A stretch of 64,000 nt of DNA from Simkaniaceae bacterium (GCA_026708385.1 JAPOVA010000048.1:1-64000), one strand, 5' to 3'; positions 9,408 through 20,694 are shown, numbered from the stretch's first letter. Translations and numbers: made by a program. Notes: generated by a model not told the origin, from the letters alone.

Positions 9408-10709
9408 TTATCCGTCGGCATCGGGTAGGTGCTTTTGTCGGCAGTAGGTCTCTTCGGTAAAAACGAGGAGCACCAGACAACCGACCATGTACAGGGGAAA
9501 GAGGGCGAAAGCAAAATGGTAATCGGAAAGAGAAAAGGAGAGGACGCTTGTCGTCGTGCGCGCCGTGCCGCCCAGATCGAGTAACCATCCTACCAGAGGA
9601 TCGGTCAACGAGTTGAAAAGGGCGTTGGAGGTATTCATCACCGCAACGGCGGTAGCCGTCATCAGGGGAATGTTGATTTCATGGATGACCGAAAAGGAGA
9701 GCAGAAAGGCGGAAACGGAGATGCCGAAAAGGAGTTGTAGCGCTCCGTATTGGAGTGCTCCGTACGAAGAAAAGGAGGCGGGGGGGAGATAGATGGATAG
9801 GGTAAGGGTGATCAGGGCGATGGTTGTTCCCCATACCATGACGGGTTTTCTCTTCCCTATCCGTGATGAATAGTAACCGAGCAGGGGTGCACCGATGGCG
9901 AAACCGACAAAGACCAACGAGGCGAGAAAGGCCGATTTGCTCTTCGTAAAGCCGTATTTCCTTTCAATGAATGTCACTCCCCATAATCCCGCAAAGGAGG
10001 CGACGGGGGCAAAGGCGAGACCCGAATAGAGAGATAAAATCCATGTCTCTTTGCGACGTAGGATATGCATGAGGGAGGTTTTGAGAAATCCGGTATGATG
10101 TCGCAGACCGGACCGAGACAAGGAGGGTAGATCTCGGATGACGATGAAGAAGAGGCCGGCAAGGAGTATGCCGAAAAGGGCCGTAATCTTGAAGGAATGG
10201 CGCCATCCCACGGCCCGGATCAGCCGTGAAAGGGGCGCTTGCCCGAACACGGCACCGAGCGTTCCCAATGTCATGGTCAGACCTGCAAAGAGGGCAAACC
10301 GGCTTTCGGAGAATCTGTCCGCGATCACTTTGAAGGTGTTGAGGATGGCAAAGGTGGCGCCGATTCCCGTGATAAATCGGGCGAAGGCCAACGTGGCGAC
10401 CTTGTCTCCCATCCCGAAGAGGAGCGATCCGATTGCACAGAGGAGAATACCGAGTGCGGCAATACGTCGGGAGCCGAAGGCATCGACGAGTAGTCCTCCC
10501 GGAATCTGCATGACCGTGTAAGCGTAGTAGTATGCCGCCGCGATGTGTCCGATGACGAAGCCGTCCGTCCGGAATTCTTCCATGAGCCGGCCCACCATAA
10601 TGCTCGGGGAGACTTCCAAAACGTATTTATAGAAGACGAAGAGCACGCTGATAGCGAAGCATACGGTGGCGTATACGGTTTCGGAAATGTGTGTGTCGTT
10701 GCGTTTCAT
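9408..10709 (-). CDS. Major facilitator superfamily transporter
   Basis: A 433-residue, 12-helix secondary carrier. The opening region YKYVLEVSPSIMVGRLMEEF, followed by YYYAYTVMQIPGGLLVDAFG, matches a subgroup of MFS carriers common in intracellular bacteria such as Legionella, Coxiella and Francisella. That resemblance is from memory. The RRIAALG loop after helix 2 and GRLMEEF before it fit the family. The substrate cannot be told from sequence; amino acids or other host metabolites are likely for the subgroup. ATG 10709 is preferred to GTG 10715; neither has a strong ribosome site. It stands alone, with about 220 empty bases on each side. Confidence 0.9.
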   Translation of the reverse strand: MKRNDTHISETVYATVCFAISVLFVFYKYVLEVSPSIMVGRLMEEFRTDGFVIGHIAAAYYYAYTVMQIPGGLLVDAFGSRRIAALGILLCAIGSLLFGMGDKVATLAFARFITGIGATFAILNTFKVIADRFSESRFALFAGLTMTLGTLGAVFGQAPLSRLIRAVGWRHSFKITALFGILLAGLFFIVIRDLPSLSRSGLRHHTGFLKTSLMHILRRKETWILSLYSGLAFAPVASFAGLWGVTFIERKYGFTKSKSAFLASLVFVGFAIGAPLLGYYSSRIGKRKPVMVWGTTIALITLTLSIYLPPASFSSYGALQYGALQLLFGISVSAFLLSFSVIHEINIPLMTATAVAVMNTSNALFNSLTDPLVGWLLDLGGTARTTTSVLSFSLSDYHFAFALFPLYMVGCLVLLVFTEETYCRQKHLPDADG

Positions 10710-10936
10710 CCGCACGTATAGGGTTACCCGTTCGTAAGGAAAAGGAAACCGGAAAATTTCCGCAAGGCAAAATCACGTAACACACGGATGGTGTTTACGG
10801 GCGTGGGAAGGACCGGTTCGGCCGGCATGTCGGATCGATTCGGTGCGAGAGCGTGCACGAGATTCGCAAAGAGGAGAGGACGACACGGGCTACCGGTACG
10901 AGTGACGGATCAACACGGGGGGGGCATCGGTGCCGG

Positions 10937-13000
10937 TTATCCGACGGCACAACCCAAGACCATGTCGGTATATGAGGGGAGGGGCCACAGATCTTTGGGT
11001 AACAGTTCTTCAAGACGGTCTGCGGGCTCCCTGAGAACCCGTATATCGTTCGGTATCTTCCCTATCGAACGAGATGCAAGGTTTTTTTCCAGAGCATCGG
11101 AAGCGACCAGAATCTCTCGCAACAGGGAGGAGAGGGTTTCGCCGAGTTCTGCGAACACGTCGCTCTTTCGTAATTCCCGAAGGTAGCGCACCCCGGCCGG
11201 AATAATCAGCGTTCTCGCTATCATGAGAACGGTTTCGGCCTCTCCCGTTACCGCGCTCGTATACTCCTCCTTTCGGATTAAGAGGTGGGCATCCCACTCT
11301 TTGTCGGTTAGGATGGCGTGCTTCCGTAGGGGATGGTTCGCCCTTTCGATGTGACCCATCGTTTCGAGAACCGCTCCCGTCGTTGCAAGGTGAGGTAACC
11401 CCCTTGCTTCGGCCTCCCGGAACCACGCCTCGGCGTAGGCATCCCCTCCGTAAATAACCCGTTTATGTGTTGCTACCGTCTGCATCAAGACCTTCTTCAA
11501 GGCGACGGAGGGTGTTGCTCCCTTGCGGATCGCACTTTCCGCGTTCTCGCACATGTTATCGAGTGCATCCGCAATGGCGGTATTGAATATCGCGTTGGCA
11601 TCGGCAAGGTTCGTGCTCGCTCCGAGGGCTCGAAATTCCCATTTATTTCCGGTAAAGGCCAGAGGTGCCGTTCTGTTTCTGTCCGTAATCCCCCGGTACT
11701 CCGGGGAGATGTGAGGAAGGCCCGCAAGGAGTTTCCTACCGGAAAGATCGGGGACATAATCCGGATCCTTCTCGGTTTTCGCAATCATATCGCCGACAAA
11801 AGAACCCGGAGAGACGGCAAGGAGGGGAGGGGGGGCCTCATTGGCACCCAAGCGGTAGTCGTTGCCGTGTGAAGCAAAGGCCAGACGGAGAAGTTCCGCA
11901 TGTTTGTCGACGCCCTTGATCACGGCACAGACCATCGCTTTAAAACGTAAGACCTCCTCGGGCTCCTTTTCGAAGGTAAACCAGTTTTTCCCGTCGGGTC
12001 CCGTCACCGACCAATTGTTGTGCTTACCCGATCCGTTCGCTCCGGCATACGGTTTTTCATGCATCAGGCAGGCAAGACCGTGTTTATTTGCCGTTTCATG
12101 GAGAAGGTCAATCAGCAGTGCGTTGTGTTCGGCGGCGAGATGGACGTCCCGATGCATAACGGACAGTTCATACTGGGAAGTGCACACCTCTCCATGCTTC
12201 GCGTTCACGAGAATGCCGAGCTTCCACAGAGTCTCTTCCAATTCTTTCATGAATGCACGGACGCGATCTCCGATGGGACCGAAGTAGTGATCCGAAAGAG
12301 ATCGGTGCCCTTCGGGGAACCGCCCGAATAGGGTGCGACCCGTGGCAACCAAATCGGGTCGTTTCAGGTAGTGTTCTCTGTCGATGAGGAAATATTCCTG
12401 CTCGAATCCGACCCGTATGCGGGCTTTCTTGTCGCCGGTTTCCATGCCGAGCAACTTCCCCAGTCGACAGACTTGACTCGACAGAAGGTCAACCGAACGG
12501 AGGAGGGGGATCTTCCAATCGAGAGCATCCCCTTCATATGAGTAAAAGACGGAGGGAATGTATAAGACCGGATCCCCTTCCCGATCTCGGATAAAGGGGG
12601 GAGTTGTCGAATCCCACGCGGTGTAGCCGCATGCCTCGGAGGTTCGACGCAGGTTGCCGGAGGGAAAACTGGAGGCATCCGGTTCTCCGCGGAGGAGACT
12701 CTCCTTGGTGAAGAGGGGGATGGGATTGTCCGACGGATCAAGGGTAAAGAGGGAGGAGTACTTGTCGGCAGGGGCACTGCGCAGAGGGTGAAACCTGTGG
12801 GAGAAGTAGCGTGCGCCTTTGGACATGGCCCACTGCCGTATGCCGGATGCAATGGTATCGGTGACAATCGGCTCGAGGGGACGTTGCTCTTCCGTGGCGG
12901 CGCAGAAGGCGCGATATGCTTGGTCGGGCAGGTACTCTTTGGCGGTTTCGGGGCCGAATAGATGCGAAGCGTAGCGCGCCCGACGCGACTCTTCCTGCAC
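10937..13000 (-). CDS. glnN: Glutamine synthetase, type III
   Basis: A 687-residue enzyme that makes glutamine from glutamate, ammonia and ATP. Its length and the segments HRFHPLRS, GFEQEYFLID, VNAKHGEVCTSQYELS and EKPYAGANGSGKHNNWS belong to the large type III (GlnN) class, not the 470-residue type I. The start is GTG 13000, preceded by GAGGAGG; no ATG lies nearby. It lies between the ankyrin gene and the MFS gene, all on one strand, with a 45-base gap to the ankyrin gene. Type III enzymes are typical of Bacteroidetes and cyanobacteria. In an obligate intracellular lineage this gene implies some independence in nitrogen assimilation and may have been acquired. Confidence 0.95.
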   Translation of the reverse strand: MQEESRRARYASHLFGPETAKEYLPDQAYRAFCAATEEQRPLEPIVTDTIASGIRQWAMSKGARYFSHRFHPLRSAPADKYSSLFTLDPSDNPIPLFTKESLLRGEPDASSFPSGNLRRTSEACGYTAWDSTTPPFIRDREGDPVLYIPSVFYSYEGDALDWKIPLLRSVDLLSSQVCRLGKLLGMETGDKKARIRVGFEQEYFLIDREHYLKRPDLVATGRTLFGRFPEGHRSLSDHYFGPIGDRVRAFMKELEETLWKLGILVNAKHGEVCTSQYELSVMHRDVHLAAEHNALLIDLLHETANKHGLACLMHEKPYAGANGSGKHNNWSVTGPDGKNWFTFEKEPEEVLRFKAMVCAVIKGVDKHAELLRLAFASHGNDYRLGANEAPPPLLAVSPGSFVGDMIAKTEKDPDYVPDLSGRKLLAGLPHISPEYRGITDRNRTAPLAFTGNKWEFRALGASTNLADANAIFNTAIADALDNMCENAESAIRKGATPSVALKKVLMQTVATHKRVIYGGDAYAEAWFREAEARGLPHLATTGAVLETMGHIERANHPLRKHAILTDKEWDAHLLIRKEEYTSAVTGEAETVLMIARTLIIPAGVRYLRELRKSDVFAELGETLSSLLREILVASDALEKNLASRSIGKIPNDIRVLREPADRLEELLPKDLWPLPSYTDMVLGCAVG

Positions 13001-13045
13001 GAGCCTATCCTCCTCTGCAAGGAATCCGGGACGTACGGTAGCACG

Positions 13046-13891
13046 CTATGTCGGAACATGCAAGACGTTTTCGGTAGCATGCTCTCCGGTTGTTTCCGGG
13101 AACGTGTCCGGCGGTTCACCCAATGCCTCTCTCAACATGTTCTCGATCTTCCGACGTCCGGTCGCTTCGATGGCGAGATCGAGCGCCGTAAGCCCGGAGT
13201 GCTCGGTGTGCAGAAGGTCGATGTTCTTTTGTGCGAGCAACATTCGCATGATCTTCGGATTGCCGAATAGGGTCGCGAGGATAAGAGGGGTATAACCGTC
13301 GTCATCATCGGCAAGGTTGACATCGGCTCCGTGTTTGAGCAATGTTTGCACCATGTCCGTCCGGTCATTTCGGACTGCGAACATCAGGGGGGTCCGACCC
13401 CGGTCATCGACATGATTGATGTCGGCGCCCCATTTGAGTAACTCTTCCGCGATCTGCGTATGTTGTGTGCGAGCGACATGTGTAAGAGCCGTCTGCCCCT
13501 CATTGTCGAGAGCGTCGACCCACACATCGCCTTTACACAGCTCTCGCACTTTATCGATATTTCCCGTTGCGCTCGCCCGTATCAGCGCGGGTCCCTCATA
13601 CAACACTTGTCGCATCACACGGACGGTAAACCCCGCAAAAGCGCCGAACAGGGCAAAGCCGAAACCGTTTACGACCATTGCGGGAACGAGCGAAAGGGGG
13701 ACGACGGTGAGACCCACTCCCGCCACCGCCCCCACGACACAACCTGTGCCCATGTACCGGAGGGTGCGCAGGGCAACGACGTTCGCACGGTGTTCCTTCT
13801 CGGCAAGATCACCGTTACTCTCCCGACACGGGACCCCCTCATCCACGTGGTCGGCTCGAGCAAGACGGCTCGGTACGGACGATCCCGACAT
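13046..13891 (-). CDS. Ankyrin repeat protein with N-terminal membrane hairpin
   Basis: A 281-residue protein. Residues about 45-95 hold two adjacent glycine-rich hydrophobic segments (GTGCVVGAVAGVGLTVV and MVVNGFGFALFGAFAGF), a bilobed pattern like chlamydial inclusion-membrane proteins. Residues about 105-250 hold four to five ankyrin repeats (for example GRTPLMFAVRNDRTDMVQTL). There is no signal peptide. Start chosen at ATG 13891, which has GGAG eight bases upstream; a GTG at 13951 is in frame but lacks a ribosome site. The combination suggests a type III secreted protein anchored in a host-derived membrane, displaying ankyrin repeats to host proteins. That is inference; the domains are directly visible. 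Confidence 0.85.
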   Translation of the reverse strand: MSGSSVPSRLARADHVDEGVPCRESNGDLAEKEHRANVVALRTLRYMGTGCVVGAVAGVGLTVVPLSLVPAMVVNGFGFALFGAFAGFTVRVMRQVLYEGPALIRASATGNIDKVRELCKGDVWVDALDNEGQTALTHVARTQHTQIAEELLKWGADINHVDDRGRTPLMFAVRNDRTDMVQTLLKHGADVNLADDDDGYTPLILATLFGNPKIMRMLLAQKNIDLLHTEHSGLTALDLAIEATGRRKIENMLREALGEPPDTFPETTGEHATENVLHVPT

Positions 13892-14012
13892 GACTACGAC
13901 TCCGGCGTTACTCTCCGTTTTTGAGGCGACGTCTCCCTTGACGGTACGCACCGCACCGCGCAGGCGAAAACGATCCCCCCGCTCTCTTACCGGCTTCTCC
14001 GGGAGAGAACGA

Positions 14013-14084
14013 CTCCGGATACTGGATTCGAACCAGTGACCAACGGATTAACAGTCCGCTGCTCTACCGCTGAGCTAATCCGGA
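14013..14084 (-). tRNA. tRNA-Asn (anticodon GTT)
   Basis: A 72-nt cloverleaf. The acceptor stem TCCGGAT pairs fully with ATCCGGA, the T loop is GGTTCGAATCC, and the anticodon loop CTGTTAA gives GTT. The CCA is not encoded. It lies between the ankyrin gene and pepF. Confidence 0.95.
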
Positions 14085-14143
14085 TCAGGTCGCACATTGT
14101 CCGTCATGTCGGATTTTTTGTCTCGAAAAATTTCCGAAAACAG

Positions 14144-15922
14144 TCAGCTCAAAAGAGAAACGAGTTCGTCAAACCGATCAATCAAGCTGCGTACGATCCT
14201 TCTATCGCGCAAATCAACGCCACTTTTCACGAGTAGGTTGAGGGGGTAGTCACTCGAACCCGAGGAGAGAAGTCGCATGTAATCGTCGCGATCTCGAGCA
14301 TCCCCCTCGCACACCCTTTGCGCGAAGGTGTAGGCTGCGCTGATACCCGTCGCATACTGGTAGACGTAGAAATTTGCGTAGAAATGGGGAATGCGCAGAA
14401 ACTCTACCTCCGTTTCGGGATCGAGGGTGAGATCGGAACCGTAATACTCCCGGCTGAGCTCACGGTAGATTTCTTTGAGCCTTCCGGGTGTTATGGGGAC
14501 ATCCTCTTCGGCGAGTGTATACAATCGTAGTTCAAACTCGGCAAATTGCGTTTGTCTGAAAAGGGTAGCCACAATTCCGTTGATCTTTCGTTCGATAAAG
14601 TACCGCTTTTCTTCTTCGGATCGGGCATTTGTGAGAAGATAACGGAAAAGTAGCTCTTCATGGAAGGTAGAGGCAATCTCCGCCAGAAAGATCGTGTATT
14701 CGGCATATTGGTAGGGTTGTGTCCTGTTACTCAGGTACGTATGCATGCTGTGGCCGGCTTCGTGAGAAAGGGTCGATACGTCCCGCTCCGTGCCGTGAAA
14801 ATTCATCAGTATGTAGGGCAACGTACCGTAACATCCCGACGAATAGGCTCCCGATCGTTTTCTCTTGTTCTCGAAAGGATCGACCCATCTCTCTTCATTG
14901 AGCCCTCTGCGTAGGATTTCCGTATACTCCGGACCCATCACCGCAACCGATGCGAGTACGGCTTCCTTTGCCTCTTCGTAGGAAAACACCCGTTCCGTGT
15001 CGGCCATGAGGGGAGCTTGTAAATCGTATGCATGCAACGTCGGTACGCCGAGCATTTTTTTGCGTAGCTTCACATACCCGTGCAGAGAGGGGAGCCCTTC
15101 CCGCACCGTTGCAATCAGATTCCGGTATATTGCGGGATCGATCCGGTCCGGTTCCAATGCCGCATCAAGGGCGGTAGGGTAATGCCTCGCCTTGGCGCGG
15201 AACAGATGGCCGTGCACCGCTCCGCTCAGCAGTTCCGTTGCCGTGTTTTCCATCGCGCCGTATCGTTCGTGAAATCTGAGAAAGGCACTCTTGCGCAACA
15301 CCCTGTCCGGAGAGTGCATGTAGAGGGAATACAGGCCGTATGTCAGTTCTTTCGGCTCTCCCTTCTCCGTTTCGGCATGAGGGAAGGTGAGGTCTACGTT
15401 ATTGAGCATGGAGAATGCTTTCGAGGGGGTAGCAAGGGATCTTGCGCCGAGGGAGAGCAGTTGTTCCGATTCGGTCGATAACGTGTGAGGTTTACGTGCA
15501 CGGATCCGTTCCAAGTAAAACCGGAAAGGTTGCAACTCTTTCTCTTCCGAATAGGTCGAGAACTCCTTCGGGCTCAGAGCAAGGAGCTCGGGTTCTATCC
15601 AAGCCGTTTCCGTCCGATAGGCATTCGTGAGGAGACGCGCCCTTTCGTAGAGGGCCTTGTTTTCGTCATTCCCCACATCCTCATCGGCACGCAGGTGAGC
15701 ATAGGTAAGAAGTCGGTCCAACACCTCCCCGATCGCAAACATTTCCTCGAGGAGCGCTCTCACTTTGTCCGCCCCTTGGGCAAGCCGACCTTTCCAAGAG
15801 GTTATTCCGGAAAATCCGGTACCCGCCACCCGATCATACTCCTTCTCCCATTCTTCCGAGTCGGGATAGAGCGCCTCCGTGTTCCACTTCTGCAATGGGG
15901 GAACCTCTTCCCTTCTCCGCAT
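14144..15922 (-). CDS. pepF: Oligoendopeptidase F
   Basis: A 592-residue M3-family zinc metallopeptidase that cleaves short cytoplasmic peptides. The HEXXH zinc motif is seen as LSHEAGHSMHTYLSN, followed by the conserved downstream Glu region TIFLAEIASTFHEELL. Start chosen at ATG 15922 (MRRREEVP), which gives the family length of about 600 residues. The frame is open further upstream but would cross the groES promoter. It is divergent from groES-groEL, as I recall for Chlamydia, where pepF also adjoins groES. Confidence 0.95.
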   Translation of the reverse strand: MRRREEVPPLQKWNTEALYPDSEEWEKEYDRVAGTGFSGITSWKGRLAQGADKVRALLEEMFAIGEVLDRLLTYAHLRADEDVGNDENKALYERARLLTNAYRTETAWIEPELLALSPKEFSTYSEEKELQPFRFYLERIRARKPHTLSTESEQLLSLGARSLATPSKAFSMLNNVDLTFPHAETEKGEPKELTYGLYSLYMHSPDRVLRKSAFLRFHERYGAMENTATELLSGAVHGHLFRAKARHYPTALDAALEPDRIDPAIYRNLIATVREGLPSLHGYVKLRKKMLGVPTLHAYDLQAPLMADTERVFSYEEAKEAVLASVAVMGPEYTEILRRGLNEERWVDPFENKRKRSGAYSSGCYGTLPYILMNFHGTERDVSTLSHEAGHSMHTYLSNRTQPYQYAEYTIFLAEIASTFHEELLFRYLLTNARSEEEKRYFIERKINGIVATLFRQTQFAEFELRLYTLAEEDVPITPGRLKEIYRELSREYYGSDLTLDPETEVEFLRIPHFYANFYVYQYATGISAAYTFAQRVCEGDARDRDDYMRLLSSGSSDYPLNLLVKSGVDLRDRRIVRSLIDRFDELVSLLS

Positions 15923-16032
15923 GGGTCGACCTCGGTTCGTTGTTCCGGCGTGCCTCCGCCCATTGTGCGGAGGGGGTCGGTTTTTTACCAGGAAAAAGGT
16001 AGGTACTTTTTGTCGGAACCACCTAAATTTGC

Positions 16033-16062
16033 TTGAAAAAATTCGCCCCCATTTCCTAACAT
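16033..16062 (+). promoter_or_regulatory. Probable sigma-66 promoter of groES-groEL
   Basis: TTGAAA at 16033-16038 and TAACAT at 16057-16062 are separated by 18 bases and lie about 40 bases before the groES start. No CIRCE inverted repeat was found here, although a CIRCE-like site exists at hrcA in this window. Confidence 0.55.
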
Positions 16063-16100
16063 GGGCTCTGACCGGACAACCCGATGAGGAGAAACAAACC

Positions 16101-16385
16101 ATGGAAACGAAGAAGAAGTTGGCGTTGCGACCCTTTGGCAACCGTGTGATTGCAAAGTGGGTTGAAGGAGAAGAGGATGTGCGGGGGGGCATCGTCCTGC
16201 CCGATTCCGCGAAGAAGAAACCGGAAACCGCCCGAGTCATCCGTGTCGGCAAAAGCAAGGTAACCGATGTAAAGGAGGGTAGCCTGATTCTCACGGACAA
16301 ATACTCGGGGCAGGAGGTCACTTTTGAGGGCGAAGAGTATGTGGTTCTCAAAGTCGACGATGTTTTGGCGATTATTGAAGAGTAA
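16101..16385 (+). CDS. groES: Co-chaperonin GroES
   Basis: A 94-residue lid of the GroEL folding chamber. It shows the family features [12 protein letters not shown] at the start, the mobile-loop region [14 protein letters not shown], and [13 protein letters not shown] at the end. Start ATG 16101 follows GAGGAGA. It precedes groEL by 68 bases and shares its promoter. Confidence 0.97.
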   Translation: METKKKLALRPFGNRVIAKWVEGEEDVRGGIVLPDSAKKKPETARVIRVGKSKVTDVKEGSLILTDKYSGQEVTFEGEEYVVLKVDDVLAIIEE

Positions 16386-16444
16386 ACGGAATTAGGTAGT
16401 TAGGTAGAAGGGTTAGGTAAGCAAGAAAGAGTAAGAAGGAGTAG

Positions 16445-18088
<1,644 letters not shown>

Positions 18089-18113
18089 GTTTCACAAAAA
18101 GGGGGTCGTTGTC

Positions 18114-19238
18114 ATGACCGTAGCCTCTTCTGCCATAGGGACCGCGGACTCTGCTACTATAGGGTTGGTATTCTCCCTCTCGGAGTCGGAGTCGGAGTCG
18201 GAGTGGGATTTCGACAGGCAGGATGTGCCGCTCTTCGGTACGGCTATCGAAATCGCAGTGTGGAAGGGGCATATGCAGACGGTCGAGAGGCAATTCGACC
18301 GGTACTCCGTCGTGGACCTTACCGGGGAGGGTGGCCGGGTGAGAAAGGGCCTTCGTGTGTGCCCGATTCCGAGAGGTGTCGTGAGTATCGAGGAGACTTT
18401 CTTTTCCCCCGAGAGTGCCTGCTCTGCAGAATCGACGTTTTGTGAAGGTTCCGATACGGAGAGGGATGATGAGGTCGTTGTGTTGCTTGATCATCTCTTT
18501 GTACGGGCGGTTTTGCGTAGGCACTACCGGGTTGCGGGTTTTCTTCTCGATCAAGGCGCTGACGTAAATGGTCGGCTCTTCAGGGATACGGCCCTTGTGG
18601 AGGCTAGTCGCCGGGGACGCGAGGAGCAGGTCTCCTTTTTGCTTGACCGGGGTGCCGGCGCAGATATTGTCGGGGGGGGTGGAAAAACGCCTCTGATGGT
18701 GGCAAAGCGTGCGGGGCACGAGAAGGTTGCCCGTCTCTTGCTTGAGAAAGGTGCTACGAAGGGGTTGTCCGACGGTCGTGTAGAGGGAGAGGCTCTCATG
18801 GGGGCGGTAGAGCGAGATGAAAGGGACAGGGTAGGCTCCCTCCTGTCGAGTGAGAGTGCCGACGTAAATTTTTTCGATGCGGAGGGGAAGACTCCTCTCA
18901 TGAGAGCGGTGAAACGAGGGCACGAGGAGATGGTGCTCCTTCTATTGGATAGGGGAGCTCGGGTGAACGTGGTACCCGAAGGTAGGAAGAGGAAGGGGGA
19001 GACCCCCCTTGTCTTGGCTGTCAAAGCCGGAAAGCCGAGTGTCGCGATTGTCTCTTCTCTTTTTGACTATGGTGCCGACTTGCACTTTGCCAATGAGGAA
19101 AGGGGGGGATTGACGGCTTTTGATATAGCGGTCTGTTGCAGAAGAGATGAGATCACTTCTTTGTTTATCGACCGCCATCCCGAACTTGTGGTGAGACATG
19201 AGGACGTGCATGGCGAGGCGGTTCCTGCGGGGTACTAG
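18114..19238 (+). CDS. Ankyrin repeat protein
   Basis: A 374-residue protein with no signal peptide or membrane helix. The N-terminal 120 residues contain a Ser-Glu run from a hexanucleotide repeat, then about six ankyrin repeats span residues 120-350 (HYRVAGFLLDQGADVN, GKTPLMVAKRAGHEKV, GKTPLMRAVKRGHEEM). Start chosen at ATG 18114, just after the groEL stop, with GGGGG upstream; earlier in-frame codons lie inside groEL. Ankyrin proteins of intracellular bacteria are often secreted to bind host proteins; that role is inferred. Placement behind groEL may tie its expression to chaperonin levels. Confidence 0.85.
   Translation: MTVASSAIGTADSATIGLVFSLSESESESEWDFDRQDVPLFGTAIEIAVWKGHMQTVERQFDRYSVVDLTGEGGRVRKGLRVCPIPRGVVSIEETFFSPESACSAESTFCEGSDTERDDEVVVLLDHLFVRAVLRRHYRVAGFLLDQGADVNGRLFRDTALVEASRRGREEQVSFLLDRGAGADIVGGGGKTPLMVAKRAGHEKVARLLLEKGATKGLSDGRVEGEALMGAVERDERDRVGSLLSSESADVNFFDAEGKTPLMRAVKRGHEEMVLLLLDRGARVNVVPEGRKRKGETPLVLAVKAGKPSVAIVSSLFDYGADLHFANEERGGLTAFDIAVCCRRDEITSLFIDRHPELVVRHEDVHGEAVPAGY
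18181..18204 (+). repeat. Hexanucleotide repeat (CGGAGT)4
   Basis: Four perfect copies of cggagt near codon 23 of the ankyrin gene encode alternating Ser-Glu. Since the unit is six bases, copy-number change would alter length without breaking the frame. Confidence 0.9.
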
Positions 19239-20265
19239 AGAATGTCGTCATAAGGTGTGAGTCCGAATCATGATGCGGATGTCGAAGCATGCCTATGCGA
19301 AGATGGTCACAAGCGGTTGGCAAAGCGATGTGAGCTGACGGGAGGTCGGTCGGGTCATGGCGTATGGTCGGGCCGCTCAACAATAGATTCCGTTCATCTA
19401 TCCGTACCGTCTCCCCCGTAGCGTGACAACTATTTTGCCTCATCCTCGAGGCAAGGTGCTTCGTGTGGGGGTCGGGTTCCGGAATGCGGAATCTGCCATC
19501 GTTGTCGGCTTATGGTTTTTTCTATGCTTCACGTTCGTCGGTTTTGTCTCGTGAACGGGACTCACACGGATGCGTGGCCCGACTTTCGCCGTAGTGGTCG
19601 CCGAGGAGAGTGGGAACGGAGATATCGTATCGGAGCGTTTTCCGGGTTCATGGTGATTGCGTACGGTGTGTTCGAACCCATAGGCTGATGCGATCACCAT
19701 CCATTTAGCCCACATGGTTCTTATGAAGCTTGCCGTTTTCTCATTTTCCTCGGTGGTACTTTTTGTTCCTGAGGCATACATTCGTCCGGACCGGAAAACA
19801 AGGGCGATCTATGCGTTTGAAAGGTAAACACGAACAAAAGGGATAGAATCCTTTGTCTCCATAGCCTCATTAGTGTGAAAGGAAGTTTTATTGACGTTCG
19901 GCGAACGCTGAAAACTTCGGATGAGGAAGGGGAGTTCCTCAGTTCAATCCGTAATTCCTTGCAGGGGAGTAACCGAGACGGTCACCTTGATCGCTCACTT
20001 TTCCGAGGGAAGCAAGAACAACTTGAGATGTTCCTCATTGTATATCCCGAGCGCACCCCGGCGTCGATCTTTAGTTCTCCTCAGCGTGCCATAGATGTAG
20101 AAAATAAGGCTTCCCTTATTTTTTTTTACGAGTGCTCGGTTACACTCCGCCCGGGTGCGGTTTCGCGTCAGAAGCTCCTTGTGTTGAGGTTTTTATTACA
20201 TGGGAGCTTCGCTCATTCCACATACTTGAAAGACCTTTTTCTTGTGACGACTTCCCCGCCTTGGG
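19239..20265. other. Long stretch with no supportable gene
   Basis: About 1 kb after the ankyrin gene. Open frames exist on both strands (113 codons minus at 19440-19781; 198 codons plus at 19875-20471), but none has motifs, a good ribosome site or a plausible composition, and the latter runs through a terminator-like hairpin. A short hydrophobic stretch (GLWFFLCFTFVGFVS, plus strand near 19510-19550) ending in a stop could be the tail of a decayed membrane protein. An inverted repeat GAAGCTCC/GGAGCTTC spans about 20177-20218. Confidence 0.5.
20102..20127. terminator. Rho-independent terminator-like hairpin
   Basis: An 8-bp perfect stem, AAATAAGG pairing with CCTTATTT, has a 4-base loop. On the plus strand it is followed by a run of T; on the minus strand by a shorter T run. 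It probably ends transcription of the minus-strand membrane-protein gene whose stop is at 20266, and may work both ways. Confidence 0.6.
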
Positions 20266-20694
20266 CTATGAGCGTGGTCGGTTCACTTGCGCAAAGTTGC
20301 TTGACCATACCTTTATTGTTGCCGCCACACTTCCCGGTATACACAGCAGAGCTATCGGGATTCCCGTCCCCAAACCTGCTCCTATCGCTACGGCAGTCGT
20401 TGTCCCCATGTGCACAGCTATCCCCGTCACACCTCCTCCGACCACCGGTACGCAACCGGCACCTACCATGATTTCTCCAACGACGGCCCCCACGACAATG
20501 TCCTTCTTTTTGCAACCTCTCCACTGTCCTTGAGTTACATTGTTGACCGCAACGGCGGGAGCAACGACGGGGGCAACGACGGGTTGATTCACAACGGCAG
20601 GAGCAACGGCGGGTTGATTCACCACGACGGGGGCGATGTTCCCCATCTGTGGGCCGATGACGACCGCGGATGGGAGTATTATTGGTCCTACCAT
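20266..20694 (-). CDS. Small Gly/Val-rich hydrophobic protein, possible Inc protein
   Basis: A 142-residue protein I do not recognise by family. The N-terminal third is a Pro-Val-Asn repeat region (units like VVNQPVVAPVVAP). A basic turn GCKKKD follows, then two long glycine-rich hydrophobic stretches at about residues 68-90 and 95-125. No signal peptide is evident. The bilobed hydrophobic pattern resembles chlamydial inclusion-membrane proteins, as do genes at 24050 and 24803. Start ATG 20694 has a purine-rich AGAAAGAG before it. A terminator-like hairpin lies downstream at 20102. Confidence 0.5.
   Translation of the reverse strand: MVGPIILPSAVVIGPQMGNIAPVVVNQPAVAPAVVNQPVVAPVVAPAVAVNNVTQGQWRGCKKKDIVVGAVVGEIMVGAGCVPVVGGGVTGIAVHMGTTTAVAIGAGLGTGIPIALLCIPGSVAATIKVWSSNFAQVNRPRS

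Noticed and set aside
15923-16100. CIRCE operator at groES
   Set aside because: No TTAGCACTC/GAGTGCTAA pair was found even allowing several mismatches by eye; only a promoter-like pair is visible.
15923-16351. Upstream extension of pepF through the groES region
   Set aside because: The frame is open but the extra 143 residues would overlap groES antisense and its promoter; family length supports the start at 15922.
19875-20471. 198-codon plus-strand frame
   Set aside because: It runs through a terminator-like hairpin and antisense to a better-formed membrane-protein gene; the second half is Leu/Ser/Pro-rich shadow sequence.
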